The notes: a model not told the origin generated them from the letters alone. A stretch of 52,415 bases of DNA from Anaerolineae bacterium (GCA_021463195.1 JAJTXZ010000029.1:1-52415), one strand, 5' to 3'. Positions 43,455 to 51,860 are shown, numbered from the stretch's first letter. Translations and numbers: made by a program.

Positions 43455-44601
43455 AGGGCACCGTTTGTTCGCGATAGGTCAAGTATACAACATTTGATTC
43501 GGGCGCGGAGCGCAGAACGATGAGTTCGCAAAAGTCGGGTTCGCCGGGGTCGGCGCCGAGCGCGCTGGCGAGCAACACGCGCATCGCGCCGGAATGAGTG
43601 ACGAGAATAAAAAGCGCGTCCGTCGCGTTCGACGAAAAAATTTCGCGCAACCGCGTTTGCAGTCGCCGCAAAACGTCTGCGGGCGTTTCCGCGCCGCCAT
43701 CGCTGTCATGCGTGAGCCAATAACCCATCGGGTCGTCGCTCGTCCAAAAGCCGCGAAAAAATTCCGCGCGCGCCGGCGAAACGGTTTTCAAAAATTCGGG
43801 CGTATTCAATTCCGCATACAAGAGCGAGGGTTCTTCGAGTCCACGCGCGGAATCAGAAATAAAACGCACGTTTTCGAGCGCGCCGTCGGGCTGTAGCGTA
43901 TGCACGCGTTCCGCGTGGGTTGGCATTGCCGCGCGCAGCGTTTCCGTCAAGAGCTGCGCGGTTTCGACCACTCGACGCACGGGTGAATAAAAGATATGAA
44001 TCGCCGCGTCGGAAGCCGCGGCGCGCGTCGCGAGTTCTTGTCCGACCGCGTGCGCTTGGACGCGTCCGCGCGCGGTAAGTTCAACATCGCTCTGATGATG
44101 TTCTACTTCGCCGTGTCTTACAAAATAAACGGTCATTTTGGAAAGCATGTTTTCGTCCGCGCGCATTTCGGCAAACAATCTTTGTTCCATCGCTTGCATT
44201 AGCGGGCGGTTTAATTCGTTCCAGGTATACGTGAGTGGCGCGACCGTGACGCCGCGCCATGCCTGATCATGGATTTGATTTACTTGCAATTCAAACAACG
44301 CGGCGGGCGACGGTTTCGCTTGGAGCCGCGCGCGCGCAACGCGTGTGGAACCTTTGACGAGACAGACGCGATTATCCGCGCCGATGATTTGCATCGCGGC
44401 GCGCGCATCGCGTTTGAGATTATGGTAGGTTGCGGTGTCGAGGTCAATGCAAAAGCGGATGCGTTTGGCGTCGGGCGCGAGCGCGTAGGTGAGCGCCGTA
44501 TGAGGAAGACCATCCGCGCCATTGGTTACTATAAACGTAGGCGCGCCATCGCGCAAGACTTGGAATGTGGGCGCGTCCAGTTCGGCTGTGAGGCGACTCA
44601 T
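43441..44601 (-). CDS. FMN split-barrel/histidine phosphatase fusion
   Basis: The 386-residue protein combines two domains. Residues 1 to about 145 form a pyridoxamine-phosphate-oxidase-like split barrel (GAPTFIVTNGADGLPHTALTYALA; FCIDLDTATYHNLKRD), a fold that binds FMN, F420 or haem. Residues 156-386 are a histidine phosphatase: YFVRHGEVEHH with catalytic His at 163, LTARGRVQAHAVG, YSPVRRVVETAQ, and the second His in VTHSGAMRVLLA near 335. The joint is a continuous reading frame, not an overlap. It lies between UbiX and the CoA ligase, overlapping the ligase start by 14 bases. A flavin-related or phosphomonoester role in the phenylphosphate route is tempting but unproven; I know of no established function for this pairing. 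Confidence 0.8.
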   Translation of the reverse strand: MSRLTAELDAPTFQVLRDGAPTFIVTNGADGLPHTALTYALAPDAKRIRFCIDLDTATYHNLKRDARAAMQIIGADNRVCLVKGSTRVARARLQAKPSPAALFELQVNQIHDQAWRGVTVAPLTYTWNELNRPLMQAMEQRLFAEMRADENMLSKMTVYFVRHGEVEHHQSDVELTARGRVQAHAVGQELATRAAASDAAIHIFYSPVRRVVETAQLLTETLRAAMPTHAERVHTLQPDGALENVRFISDSARGLEEPSLLYAELNTPEFLKTVSPARAEFFRGFWTSDDPMGYWLTHDSDGGAETPADVLRRLQTRLREIFSSNATDALFILVTHSGAMRVLLASALGADPGEPDFCELIVLRSAPESNVVYLTYREQTVPYALF

Positions 44602-44610
44602 CGAGTATCT

Positions 44611-45285
44611 TTAATCTTGCGCGATTTTAAAAGGTTCGGCGGTTTGCGACGGTTGCGTTCCATCCGCGCGCGCAGTCTGGCGCGCCTGCGGCCCTGTCCA
44701 CCGTTTGAATAAATCGCGCGGCAATTCAATCTCCAAAAGGTCCAGCACGCGGTTGACCGTTTGATTCACAATGTCGTCCAGCGTCTGCGGACGATGATAA
44801 AACGCGGGCATCGGCGGCACGATAATCGCGCCGAGCTCGGCGACGGTGGTGAGCAAACGCAAATGGCCGAGATGCAGCGGCGTTTCGCGCGGCACCAACA
44901 CCAAACGACGATGTTCTTTGAGCGTCACATCCGCCGCGCGCGAGAGCAGATTTTCGCCGAATGAGTGCGCGATGGACGAGAGCGTTTTCATCGAGCAGGG
45001 AACGACGACCATGCCGCGCGTTTTGAACGAGCCGGACGAAATCGCCGCGGCGACATCGTTAAAGCGATAGACGCGCGTCGCCAGTGTTTCGACGTGTTCG
45101 ACGGTAAAATCTGTTTCTAACAAAACCGTTTGTTTGGCGGAATTGCTGATAACAAGATGCGTTTCGATATGTTTGACTTCGCGCAGCGCTTCGAGCAAAC
45201 GAATCGCGTAAATCACTCCGCTTGCGCCGGATACGCCGATGACGAGCCGTTCTTTTTTTTCGCTCACACTGTCCTCTCGCGCCAA
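44611..45285 (-). CDS. ubiX: Flavin prenyltransferase UbiX
   Basis: A 224-residue UbiX/Pad1 homologue: IGVSGASGVIYAIRLLEAL near 16-34 binds flavin phosphate, with VVPCSMKTLSSIAHS near 95, and LVPRETPLHLGHLRLL near 129 followed by PPMPAFYHRP. It prenylates FMN to make the cofactor of UbiD decarboxylases/carboxylases, matching the UbiD gene in the same cluster. The start at 45285 is TTG; GTG at 45267 after GAGGA is an alternative. A polar tail of about 25 residues is longer than usual. It starts 21 bases after PpsB and ends 9 bases before the fusion gene. Confidence 0.9.
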   Translation of the reverse strand: MAREDSVSEKKERLVIGVSGASGVIYAIRLLEALREVKHIETHLVISNSAKQTVLLETDFTVEHVETLATRVYRFNDVAAAISSGSFKTRGMVVVPCSMKTLSSIAHSFGENLLSRAADVTLKEHRRLVLVPRETPLHLGHLRLLTTVAELGAIIVPPMPAFYHRPQTLDDIVNQTVNRVLDLLEIELPRDLFKRWTGPQARQTARADGTQPSQTAEPFKIAQD

Positions 45286-45306
45286 TGGCTGATTATTGCC
45301 GACTGA

Positions 45307-46386
45307 TTATTTTACGCGCACGCCTTTCAAGATATTCGCGACCACAAAATCAATCGCGGTGCCGCTTTGTTGAATCACGCGCGTTGGCGGTTTGCTGCTC
45401 CACACCGTTTCGGGGCGGCATTGCAAGAGCATCACATTTTCAGGAAACGGCAGGTCGCGGTCAATGCCCCATTCAATATCCATTGGCACGTGATAATAGC
45501 CCTCGACGCATTTCGCCAGAATCGTCAAGTTGGCGATTTCTTCGTCGGTCAACGAAGCGGCGTTTTGGCGTTCTTCCGGCACCGTCGCGATTTCGACTTG
45601 GCCAGCATGATGGTTGGGAATGTATTCGATGAGTTTAGGCGAAAGGGTGCGTTGTAAAATTCCTTCCGTCACTTTGTCCACCAAATAATTGTCCGGTGTG
45701 ACGACACCCGAGACGACGCTTTCGCCCAAGCCCCAACTCGAATCAATCACGATTTTGGAGCGGTCGCCGTTGATCGGGTTGAGCGTAAACATAACGCCCG
45801 CCGCGCGCGAGTTTGCCATCTTTTGAACGCCGACGCTCATATGCACCTTTTCGTGTGGAAAGCCCATCGCTTTGCGATAAGCGATCGCGCGTGAAGTAAA
45901 GAGCGACGACCAACAAAGCGTAGTGCGGACCAGCACGCTAGACGCCGAGCGCACCCACAGCGTGGTTTCTTGCTGACCCGCGAATGAGGCGCCGGGCAAA
46001 TCTTCAGCCGTCGCGCTCGAACGCACCGCGACGGGCAAATCGGGCACATTACACTCGGCGCACAAGTCTTCGTAGGCGCGGCAAATCGCGTCTTCGATGG
46101 CAGGCGAAATCGGCGTGGCGCCCATGAGTTGACGAATTTCTTGGCTCGTCCGCTCGGCGCTTTCGATGTCGTCCACATCCAACTCTTCCAGCATGCGCGC
46201 GATTTCATCGCCCAGCCCGCGCACGCCCAGGAATTGACGATACGCGAGGGTGGTGATGGCAAAACCCGGCGGCACGCGGACGTTCGCTTGCAGCATTTCG
46301 CCGAGATTCGCGCATTTGCCTCCTACGGAATTTTGTTTGCTGCGGTCACATTCAGTGAACCAGAGAATGTAAGGTGAGATGTTCAT
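45307..46386 (-). CDS. ppsB: Phenylphosphate synthase subunit B-like (PEP synthase ATP-binding domain)
   Basis: The 359-residue protein corresponds only to the N-terminal nucleotide-binding domain of PEP synthase: VGGKCANLGEML near 22-33, VPPGFAITTLAY near 37-48, VAVRSSATAEDLPGASFAGQQET near 121 (in part) and IDSSWGLGESVVSGVVTPD near 222. Such a stand-alone ATP-binding half, next to a protein holding the phosphohistidine domain, is the organisation of phenylphosphate synthase (about 40 and 70 kDa subunits). The ATG at 46386 is preferred to a GTG at 46425, which lies inside an inverted repeat. It is followed after 21 bases by UbiX. Confidence 0.82.
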   Translation of the reverse strand: MNISPYILWFTECDRSKQNSVGGKCANLGEMLQANVRVPPGFAITTLAYRQFLGVRGLGDEIARMLEELDVDDIESAERTSQEIRQLMGATPISPAIEDAICRAYEDLCAECNVPDLPVAVRSSATAEDLPGASFAGQQETTLWVRSASSVLVRTTLCWSSLFTSRAIAYRKAMGFPHEKVHMSVGVQKMANSRAAGVMFTLNPINGDRSKIVIDSSWGLGESVVSGVVTPDNYLVDKVTEGILQRTLSPKLIEYIPNHHAGQVEIATVPEERQNAASLTDEEIANLTILAKCVEGYYHVPMDIEWGIDRDLPFPENVMLLQCRPETVWSSKPPTRVIQQSGTAIDFVVANILKGVRVK

Positions 46387-46422
46387 GGATACAAGACTCG
46401 ACAGGTTCTCGCCAAGACCTAT

Positions 46423-46705
46423 CACGGTACATCACAGACTTGCATTTCGGTCGCGGATTTTGGCTTGCCGATTCCGCGTCTAGACCAGTTTCCGATTTGA
46501 TTTAGGGGACAGACTCTTTGGGTTTTCGGAAACCCAAAGGGTTTTTTACCCTAGCCCAAACAGGAATTCGCTCTAGTTTGATTTTTCCGCGTCCTAGAGC
46601 CGATTCCATTTTGATTTGTGGGTAGACCTTTCGGGTTTCCGAAAACCCGAAAGGTCTTGCCCCACAAACGAATCAGGAATTCGCTCTAATCCGTGATGTA
46701 CTGTG
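46423..46705. mobile_element. MITE-like element with two tandem hairpin units
   Basis: CACGGTACATCACAG (46423-46437) and the complement of 46691-46705 (CACAGTACATCACGG) agree at 13 of 15 positions and bound the element. Inside are two related units of about 105 bases, both starting TTCCGCGTCnnnGA... and ending AGGAATTCGCTCTA. Unit 1 folds a 10-base stem (46516-46525 with 46530-46539) and an outer TAGGG/CCCTA pair. Unit 2 folds a perfect 15-base stem (46624-46638 with 46643-46657) inside an 8-base outer stem (46615-46622 with 46661-46668). Stems differ between units but pair in both. It separates ppsA from ppsB; no coding potential is seen in this 333-base gap. Confidence 0.6.
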
Positions 46706-46719
46706 TCAGTTATTTAACT

Positions 46720-48555
46720 TTATTCAACCACTTGGACAGTTCCCGCATTGCCGTCCACGCGCAAGCGTTGACCGGTCTTGAAAATCTTGGTCCCGAAACC
46801 GGTGCCGACGACGGCTGGCACGCCGTACTCGCGGCACACAATCGCCGCGTGCGACATCATGCCGCCAATATCCGTGACGACGGCTTGAATGCGCGTAAAT
46901 ACTGGCGCCCAACTTGGCGTGGTGATGGGGCAAATGAGAATTTCGCCCGTCTCGACCAGCGCGAGGTCTTCGACATCGGTAATCACGCGCGCGGGCCCTT
47001 CGACGGCGCCGGGCGAACCTGCAAAGCCGGTGAGCTGTTTCGTGTCCTCGGCGTTCGCGGCGGGTTTGAGCCAATTCTGAATGCTTTCGGTAGTGATGCC
47101 CCACAGCATGATGGTGAATGGTTCAGTCACGACATCTGGCGGTTCGCCTAAACCGGGCGGCGGCGACCATTTTTTGAGATTCGCGAAAATTTCTTTGCGC
47201 TTGGCAATGCGCGAGGGCCAATATTTTGGTCCGCGCGTTTCGCCGCCGGAACCCCACGCGCCAATCAAATCATACAACGCGGATTGCACTTCGTAGCGGT
47301 GGAGGAAAAATAAATCATCCACTTCGTTGAAAAAGCCGTGCTTGACGAACAGTTTGCCGAACTCGCGCATCTTGTTCCAGAAAACGGTGTGATGCCAATG
47401 TTCGACATAGAAATTGTGATTCTCGACGTACGGGAAAACGGTGCGCGCCAAGCCGAGCTGTTCGCGGAACGCTTTTTTGTCTTCGTCGGTTTGCAAGAGC
47501 GCTTCGTATTCGGCGCCAAGACGGTCGCGTTCGCTTTGAATCGCTTCCATCGGACGCGTGATGCTTTTGCCTTCTTGAATTTTTTCGATATAGCCGCGAA
47601 TAGCGATATTCGGCACGGTCATGTCGTCCACCCAGCTGCGCGGCAGGTGATAGAAACCGGTGCCAGTGGAAAAATAGAACCAGGGATCTTTGGATTTATC
47701 CAATTCTTGCAGCCATTGCCCGCCCGCTTCGGACGCGCTCATCGTCGAAACCACTTCGGTCGGATTCACGGTTTGTTTGAATACATCCGCGACGCCGAGC
47801 TCAATCGCTTTGTGCGCGAGGCGTTTCAATTCTTCGTCGGGGCGGAAAAGGATGACGTCAATGCCGGAGACGAGTTTGGCGATCGTTTGGTCCGAGATGC
47901 CGGGGAACGCTTGTTTGCAGAAACCGTAAAAGGTGAGATACGCGGCGTAACCGAGATTGAGAAATTCAAAATGCAAATGCCACATCTTGTGCATGTTCTC
48001 AATCGCGCGGTTGTACGCCACAATCAAATCGAACGCGCTGGTCAAACCGCGCCCTTGCGTGACGGTCTCAATCGGCTCCATTTCGGGCAAGTCTGGCACT
48101 TGGACCGCTTTGAGCTCGTTGATGGCTTCTTCGGCTTTGGCTTGCCACTGCGCGTACAGTTCATCCCAGTGGCGATAGTAATAGCCCGCGCGTTCCATGA
48201 AATGCGCGACGCGTCCGGGAATATCGTCCGGATTCGGCACGGGGAGCGCGCTGATATAAAGATAGCCATTCAGCACGCGATGGTCAATCCCGAGCGCAGG
48301 CGGCACGATAAAGACACGCGTATTCATTTCACCCAGCGCGACCCACCAGCTTTCGCAAGTAATAGTGTCGAACGGGTAGATGGGTTCGGGATGATGCATC
48401 GCGTCTTGGAACCAGAAACGATTGTCCTCGAACTCGCGGCGGTCATCGCTGAATACGTAATAGTACGGATATAGGTCTCGCCAGCCCTCGGCGCCCTCTG
48501 GGGTTGGGACGTTGAATGGACTGGGGAAACGGTTGCTGCCATTATTTTCGGACAT
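46720..48555 (-). CDS. ppsA: Phenylphosphate synthase subunit A-like (phosphohistidine domain)
   Basis: A 611-residue protein whose C-terminal 110 residues are the mobile phosphohistidine domain of PEP synthase (TGFAGSPGAVEGPARVI; then DIGGMMSHAAIVCREYGVPAVVG with His569). The N-terminal 450 residues lack ATP-binding and PEP-binding barrel motifs and begin with the aromatic-rich YPYYYVFSDDRREFEDNRFWF. This size and arrangement match the 70-kDa phenylphosphate synthase subunit, which carries phosphate from ATP (via PpsB) to phenol. It lies upstream of ppsB in transcription order with the MITE-like element between. No CBS-domain third subunit is found nearby. Confidence 0.82.
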   Translation of the reverse strand: MSENNGSNRFPSPFNVPTPEGAEGWRDLYPYYYVFSDDRREFEDNRFWFQDAMHHPEPIYPFDTITCESWWVALGEMNTRVFIVPPALGIDHRVLNGYLYISALPVPNPDDIPGRVAHFMERAGYYYRHWDELYAQWQAKAEEAINELKAVQVPDLPEMEPIETVTQGRGLTSAFDLIVAYNRAIENMHKMWHLHFEFLNLGYAAYLTFYGFCKQAFPGISDQTIAKLVSGIDVILFRPDEELKRLAHKAIELGVADVFKQTVNPTEVVSTMSASEAGGQWLQELDKSKDPWFYFSTGTGFYHLPRSWVDDMTVPNIAIRGYIEKIQEGKSITRPMEAIQSERDRLGAEYEALLQTDEDKKAFREQLGLARTVFPYVENHNFYVEHWHHTVFWNKMREFGKLFVKHGFFNEVDDLFFLHRYEVQSALYDLIGAWGSGGETRGPKYWPSRIAKRKEIFANLKKWSPPPGLGEPPDVVTEPFTIMLWGITTESIQNWLKPAANAEDTKQLTGFAGSPGAVEGPARVITDVEDLALVETGEILICPITTPSWAPVFTRIQAVVTDIGGMMSHAAIVCREYGVPAVVGTGFGTKIFKTGQRLRVDGNAGTVQVVE

Positions 48556-48680
48556 TGCTCTCTCCTTTTAAGAATATCGCGCAGCTTGATCGCGCTTGGC
48601 ATGCTGACGAATCTACGCGCCGCGCGATATTCCAAACGGCGGAATTTCGGGCGCGTAGATTCGCGGTTCCAACTCTTGCG

Positions 48681-49493
48681 TCACGCGGGAATTTGTTCCA
48701 ATTGCTCCAGCCAGGCGGGCAGTTGATTTACATCTGCCAACACCAAATCCGGTTTCAAATGTTCGGGCGCGTGGTCCGCCTGCGCTTGGGTCGTCGCGCC
48801 GGTGAGAACAAGAATGCTAAACAAGCCCGCGTCCTTGCCCATGCGAATATCTTGTTCCAGCGTGTCGCCGACGACCGCGCCATATTCGGGCGCGAGGCCC
48901 AATGCCTTTAACGCCATTTCACCTGCCCATTTCGATGGCTTGCCGGTGACGAGCGGCTCTTTGCCTGTCGCGTATGCCACCGCTTTAATCATCGGACCCG
49001 TCGCGGGAATGAACCCGTTCGAACTTGGCACTTTGGCATCGAGATTCGTCGCGATAAAATCCGCGCCGTTCCAAAGCGTTTGGCAAACCGCATCGAGACG
49101 TTTCATATTGAAATCGGGGTCTTTGCCCATGACCACGACTTGCGCCTCGGCTGCATGTTCCCAATCTACGCGTGTGACGCCAACCAAATCGAGCGCTTCC
49201 AGCAACCCCGCCGCGCCGACCGCCAAAACTTTTTTGTTCGGGTGCAAAGTGTTGGTCACGTGCGCGGCGACTGTCGCCGAAGTCAGCACATCATCTTGCG
49301 CGCATGGGATTCCAAGTCCATTCAGTTTTTCGACAACTTGGGCGCGCGTGCGCTGATTTTCATTTGTCAAGAACGCGCAGCGAATTCCGCGTCCGCGCAG
49401 CGCGGCGAGCGTCTCTGGCACGCCGGGCAGCGCGTGATTGCCGCGCGCGACACAGCCATCTACATCAAAAACGAAACCGGAGATTTTTGGCAT
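48681..49493 (-). CDS. HAD-superfamily (NagD-like) phosphatase
   Basis: The 270-residue protein has HAD motif I FDVDGCV (D10, D12), motif II FLTNENQRTR near 40, the type IIA cap region, lysine in TGKPSKWAGEMA near 189, and motif IV VVGDTLEQDIRMG near 208-220. It is a small-molecule phosphatase by family. Placement between the UbiD carboxylase and ppsA recalls the HAD-type delta subunit of phenylphosphate carboxylase in Thauera, although that protein is shorter. It may remove phosphate from phenylphosphate or related esters; substrate is not established. It lies 68 bases downstream of ubiD. Confidence 0.8.
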   Translation of the reverse strand: MPKISGFVFDVDGCVARGNHALPGVPETLAALRGRGIRCAFLTNENQRTRAQVVEKLNGLGIPCAQDDVLTSATVAAHVTNTLHPNKKVLAVGAAGLLEALDLVGVTRVDWEHAAEAQVVVMGKDPDFNMKRLDAVCQTLWNGADFIATNLDAKVPSSNGFIPATGPMIKAVAYATGKEPLVTGKPSKWAGEMALKALGLAPEYGAVVGDTLEQDIRMGKDAGLFSILVLTGATTQAQADHAPEHLKPDLVLADVNQLPAWLEQLEQIPA

Positions 49494-49501
49494 GTTGGAT
49501 T

Positions 49502-49558
49502 ATGGCGGATAGCAGATAGCAGATAGCAGATAGTAACCTGCTACCTGCTACCTACTAC
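49502..49558. repeat. TAGCAGA / TACCTGC low-complexity repeat
   Basis: Heptamer-like units GATAGCA and CTACCTG fill the 68-base gap between ubiD and the HAD gene. The CTACCTGCTACC part is the same family as at 40535-40585, before hcrA. Confidence 0.75.
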
Positions 49559-49561
49559 TTG

Positions 49562-51058
49562 TCACATTTCAAATTGCGCGCCTTCCGATACGGCGGTGGA
49601 TTGCGCGGCGGGCATGTGTCCATTGCCTTCGCTGGATGCGGCGGCGACGGCGACAGTTTCGGGAAAGAATTCGCTCCATCGCGCCAACACGCGTTGTTTC
49701 ACCTTTTCGTCGAGTTCGATTGGAATTGGTTTGTCTTTCCATTCGTACGGAATCGTCGCGTCGAGAATAATGCGCGAGGTGATTTCGCGCGCGTTAATCG
49801 GCAGCGACGGATCGAGCGGTGTCGAGCGTCCGCGCTTGAGAAATTCGGCGCGCGACGGATTAAAGCGGAACGAGAGCGCCCACAATACGCGCGGAATGTC
49901 CCAGGCGTCAATATCGTCGTCCACGACAATGACCGTTTTTAAACCGTACGCGCCCATTTCAGTCGAAATCGCGGCGGTGCCGATCTGCGCGGAATGTCCG
50001 GGGTACATTTGCTTGACCGAAATAATCGCGAGGAAACGGCCTGCGCCTTCGGGCGGGCAGTAGACTGATTTGATGCCGGGGATGCGCATCGCTTCGAGTT
50101 CTTGCCACAGCGTCGAGCCGTACGTCAACGCCATTGTCATGTGCGTATCGGTGACGGCGCGTCCGACGGTGGTGCCCCAATAAATGGGATTGTTGCGATG
50201 CGTGATGCACTTTACTTTGATGAACGGGCGCGGCGTGGTGCCGATGCCGGAATAGTAACCGGTGTATTCGCCGAACGGCCCTTCGGGCATGGTCTCGGTG
50301 GGGTCCACTTCGCCTTCGACGACGATTTCGGCGGAAGCGGGAACGGGCAAATCGTTCGTGTGCGCTTTGATGACTTCAATCGGTTCGCCTTTGATGGCGC
50401 CTGCGAACGCGTATTCATCTTCAAACGCGGGCAAGCGCGCGGTGCCCATGAGGAACAAGAGCGGATCGGCGCCGACGACGGCGACGACGGGCATCGGTTT
50501 GCCCATTGCCGCGTATTGTTTGTGCATGAGGTCGGCGTGTTTGCCTTTGATGAATTGCGTGCCGAGCACGTCTTTGCCGAGCATCTGCAAACGGTATGTG
50601 CCGAGATTGATCCAACCGCGTTCGGGGTCGCGTGTGATGACAAAGACGGCAGTGCCGAAATAACGGCCGCCATCTTTGGGATATACCCACGGCACGGGGA
50701 ATTTGTTCAAGTCAATATCGTCGCCGAGCAGAATGTTTTCTTTGCACGGCGCGTTTTCGACCCATACCGGCGGAATCATTTTGCGCGTGCGTTTCACCCA
50801 TTCGCGCATGAGTTCGACGAGCGGCGTGTCTTTGGGCATGCCCATGATGAGCGCGAGACGCGCGGTGCTGGTGCAAACGCTGGTCAGCACGGGCGAAGTA
50901 TAGTCCTTGACGTTTTCAAAGAGCAACGCGGGCCCGCCGCGTTCCTCGTTGACTTTGGCAACGTGGCTGAGTTCGAGATTCCAATCCACCTCTGCCTTGA
51001 TGCGTTGTAGCTCGCCCTCGCGTTCGGCGAGAGCGATAAAATCGCGCAAGTCTTTCAT
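49562..51058 (-). CDS. UbiD-family prenyl-FMN carboxylase (phenylphosphate carboxylase candidate)
   Basis: The 498-residue protein is a full-length UbiD homologue: LFENVKDY near 46, DGGRYFGTAVFVITRDPERGWINLGTYR near 128 (in part), GKHADLMH near 173, and the acidic active-site stretch MPEGPFGEYTGYYSG near 254-268, whose two Glu belong to the Arg-Glu-Glu site. It uses prenyl-FMN, supplied by UbiX in this cluster, to carboxylate or decarboxylate aromatics. Context with phenylphosphate synthase suggests para-carboxylation of phenylphosphate to 4-hydroxybenzoate. Thauera uses two UbiD-like subunits plus a small one; only one UbiD gene is present here. Its ATG overlaps the regulator stop as ATGA and follows AAAGGAGA. 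Confidence 0.88.
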   Translation of the reverse strand: MKDLRDFIALAEREGELQRIKAEVDWNLELSHVAKVNEERGGPALLFENVKDYTSPVLTSVCTSTARLALIMGMPKDTPLVELMREWVKRTRKMIPPVWVENAPCKENILLGDDIDLNKFPVPWVYPKDGGRYFGTAVFVITRDPERGWINLGTYRLQMLGKDVLGTQFIKGKHADLMHKQYAAMGKPMPVVAVVGADPLLFLMGTARLPAFEDEYAFAGAIKGEPIEVIKAHTNDLPVPASAEIVVEGEVDPTETMPEGPFGEYTGYYSGIGTTPRPFIKVKCITHRNNPIYWGTTVGRAVTDTHMTMALTYGSTLWQELEAMRIPGIKSVYCPPEGAGRFLAIISVKQMYPGHSAQIGTAAISTEMGAYGLKTVIVVDDDIDAWDIPRVLWALSFRFNPSRAEFLKRGRSTPLDPSLPINAREITSRIILDATIPYEWKDKPIPIELDEKVKQRVLARWSEFFPETVAVAAASSEGNGHMPAAQSTAVSEGAQFEM

Positions 51059-51750
51059 TCTGTCTCCTTTTTATTGATTTGAAGCTCTTCGGTCGTAAGG
51101 TCGTCTAGCACGCTAAGTAAATGTTTGCGAAATAACGCTTCGGCGTTGTCCGCGTCGCGCGCGCGCAGCGCGACCAGGACGTGACGATGTTCTTCGGCGG
51201 ATTTTCGCAGGCGCCCGTTAAGATGACTCGAAAGGATGCGAAAGCGTTGCAGCTGATTTTCAAAATTTTCGGCTAACGCGACGAGTCGTTTATTCTCGAC
51301 TTGGGCGAGAATGATTTCGTGAAATCTGCCGTTGAGTTGGGTGGCAAGTTCGATATTGCCCGCGTCAATCGCTTCCAATTCGCGGTCAATCAGACTTTCG
51401 AGATATTCCAGATCGGACTCGCTCAAGATGGATGTCGCCAGCCGCGCCGCCAGTCCTTCCAACACCGCGCGCACTTGGATAATTTCACGAATATCTTGAG
51501 CGGTAATTTCCGAAACGAACGTGCCAGAGTAGGGGATTTTGGTGACGAGACCTTCACGACGCAGTTCGAGCAGGGCATCGCGCACTGGGGTTTTGCTGAT
51601 ACCGAGCCGTTCCGCGAGTTCCGCTTCGACGAGTGGCGCGCCGGGTTTTAGCTGCAAGTTGAGAATTGCATCTTTGATGCGTTGATACGCGTGGTCCTTG
51701 AGGGAAGTGGGACCATTAAGGGGGGCAATTATAGGATTGCTTGATTGCAT
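51055..51750 (-). CDS. GntR-family regulator, FCD (FadR) subfamily
   Basis: A 231-residue regulator with an N-terminal winged helix (AYQRIKDAILNLQLKPGAPL near 22-41; LAERLGISKTPVRDALLELRREGLV near 46-70, in part) and an all-helical FCD ligand domain (about 95-225) with the metal-binding pattern ExxLEGLAA, NGRFHEIIL and EEHRHVLVAL. FCD regulators respond to small organic acids. It is the first gene of the aromatic cluster and is translationally coupled to ubiD. A long palindrome 73-110 bases upstream of its start is the likely operator, so it probably controls the whole cluster including itself. Confidence 0.9.
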   Translation of the reverse strand: MQSSNPIIAPLNGPTSLKDHAYQRIKDAILNLQLKPGAPLVEAELAERLGISKTPVRDALLELRREGLVTKIPYSGTFVSEITAQDIREIIQVRAVLEGLAARLATSILSESDLEYLESLIDRELEAIDAGNIELATQLNGRFHEIILAQVENKRLVALAENFENQLQRFRILSSHLNGRLRKSAEEHRHVLVALRARDADNAEALFRKHLLSVLDDLTTEELQINKKETE

Positions 51751-51822
51751 CGCTCACCGGGTTGTTTCTTCTTTGAACAAACGGTCGTCGAACGTGCGGT
51801 GCGATTGCGCGATTTGATGCGC

Positions 51823-51860
51823 GCGAATATGTTATACAGCATATCGTATAACATATTCGC
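51823..51860. promoter_or_regulatory. Operator-like palindrome upstream of the aromatic cluster
   Basis: GCGAATATGTTATAC (51823-51837) and its perfect complement (51846-51860) flank the 8-base spacer AGCATATC. Inner half-sites TTATAC/GTATAA fit what FadR/FCD-type regulators bind. The rest of the 183-base gap (51751-51933) shows nothing further that I can support. Binding by the adjacent GntR protein is inferred. Confidence 0.7.

Noticed and set aside
46720-48555. Ordinary PEP synthase split by the intergenic element
   Set aside because: PEP-binding barrel is absent and the order (phosphohistidine protein upstream of the ATP-binding protein) and sizes match phenylphosphate synthase instead.
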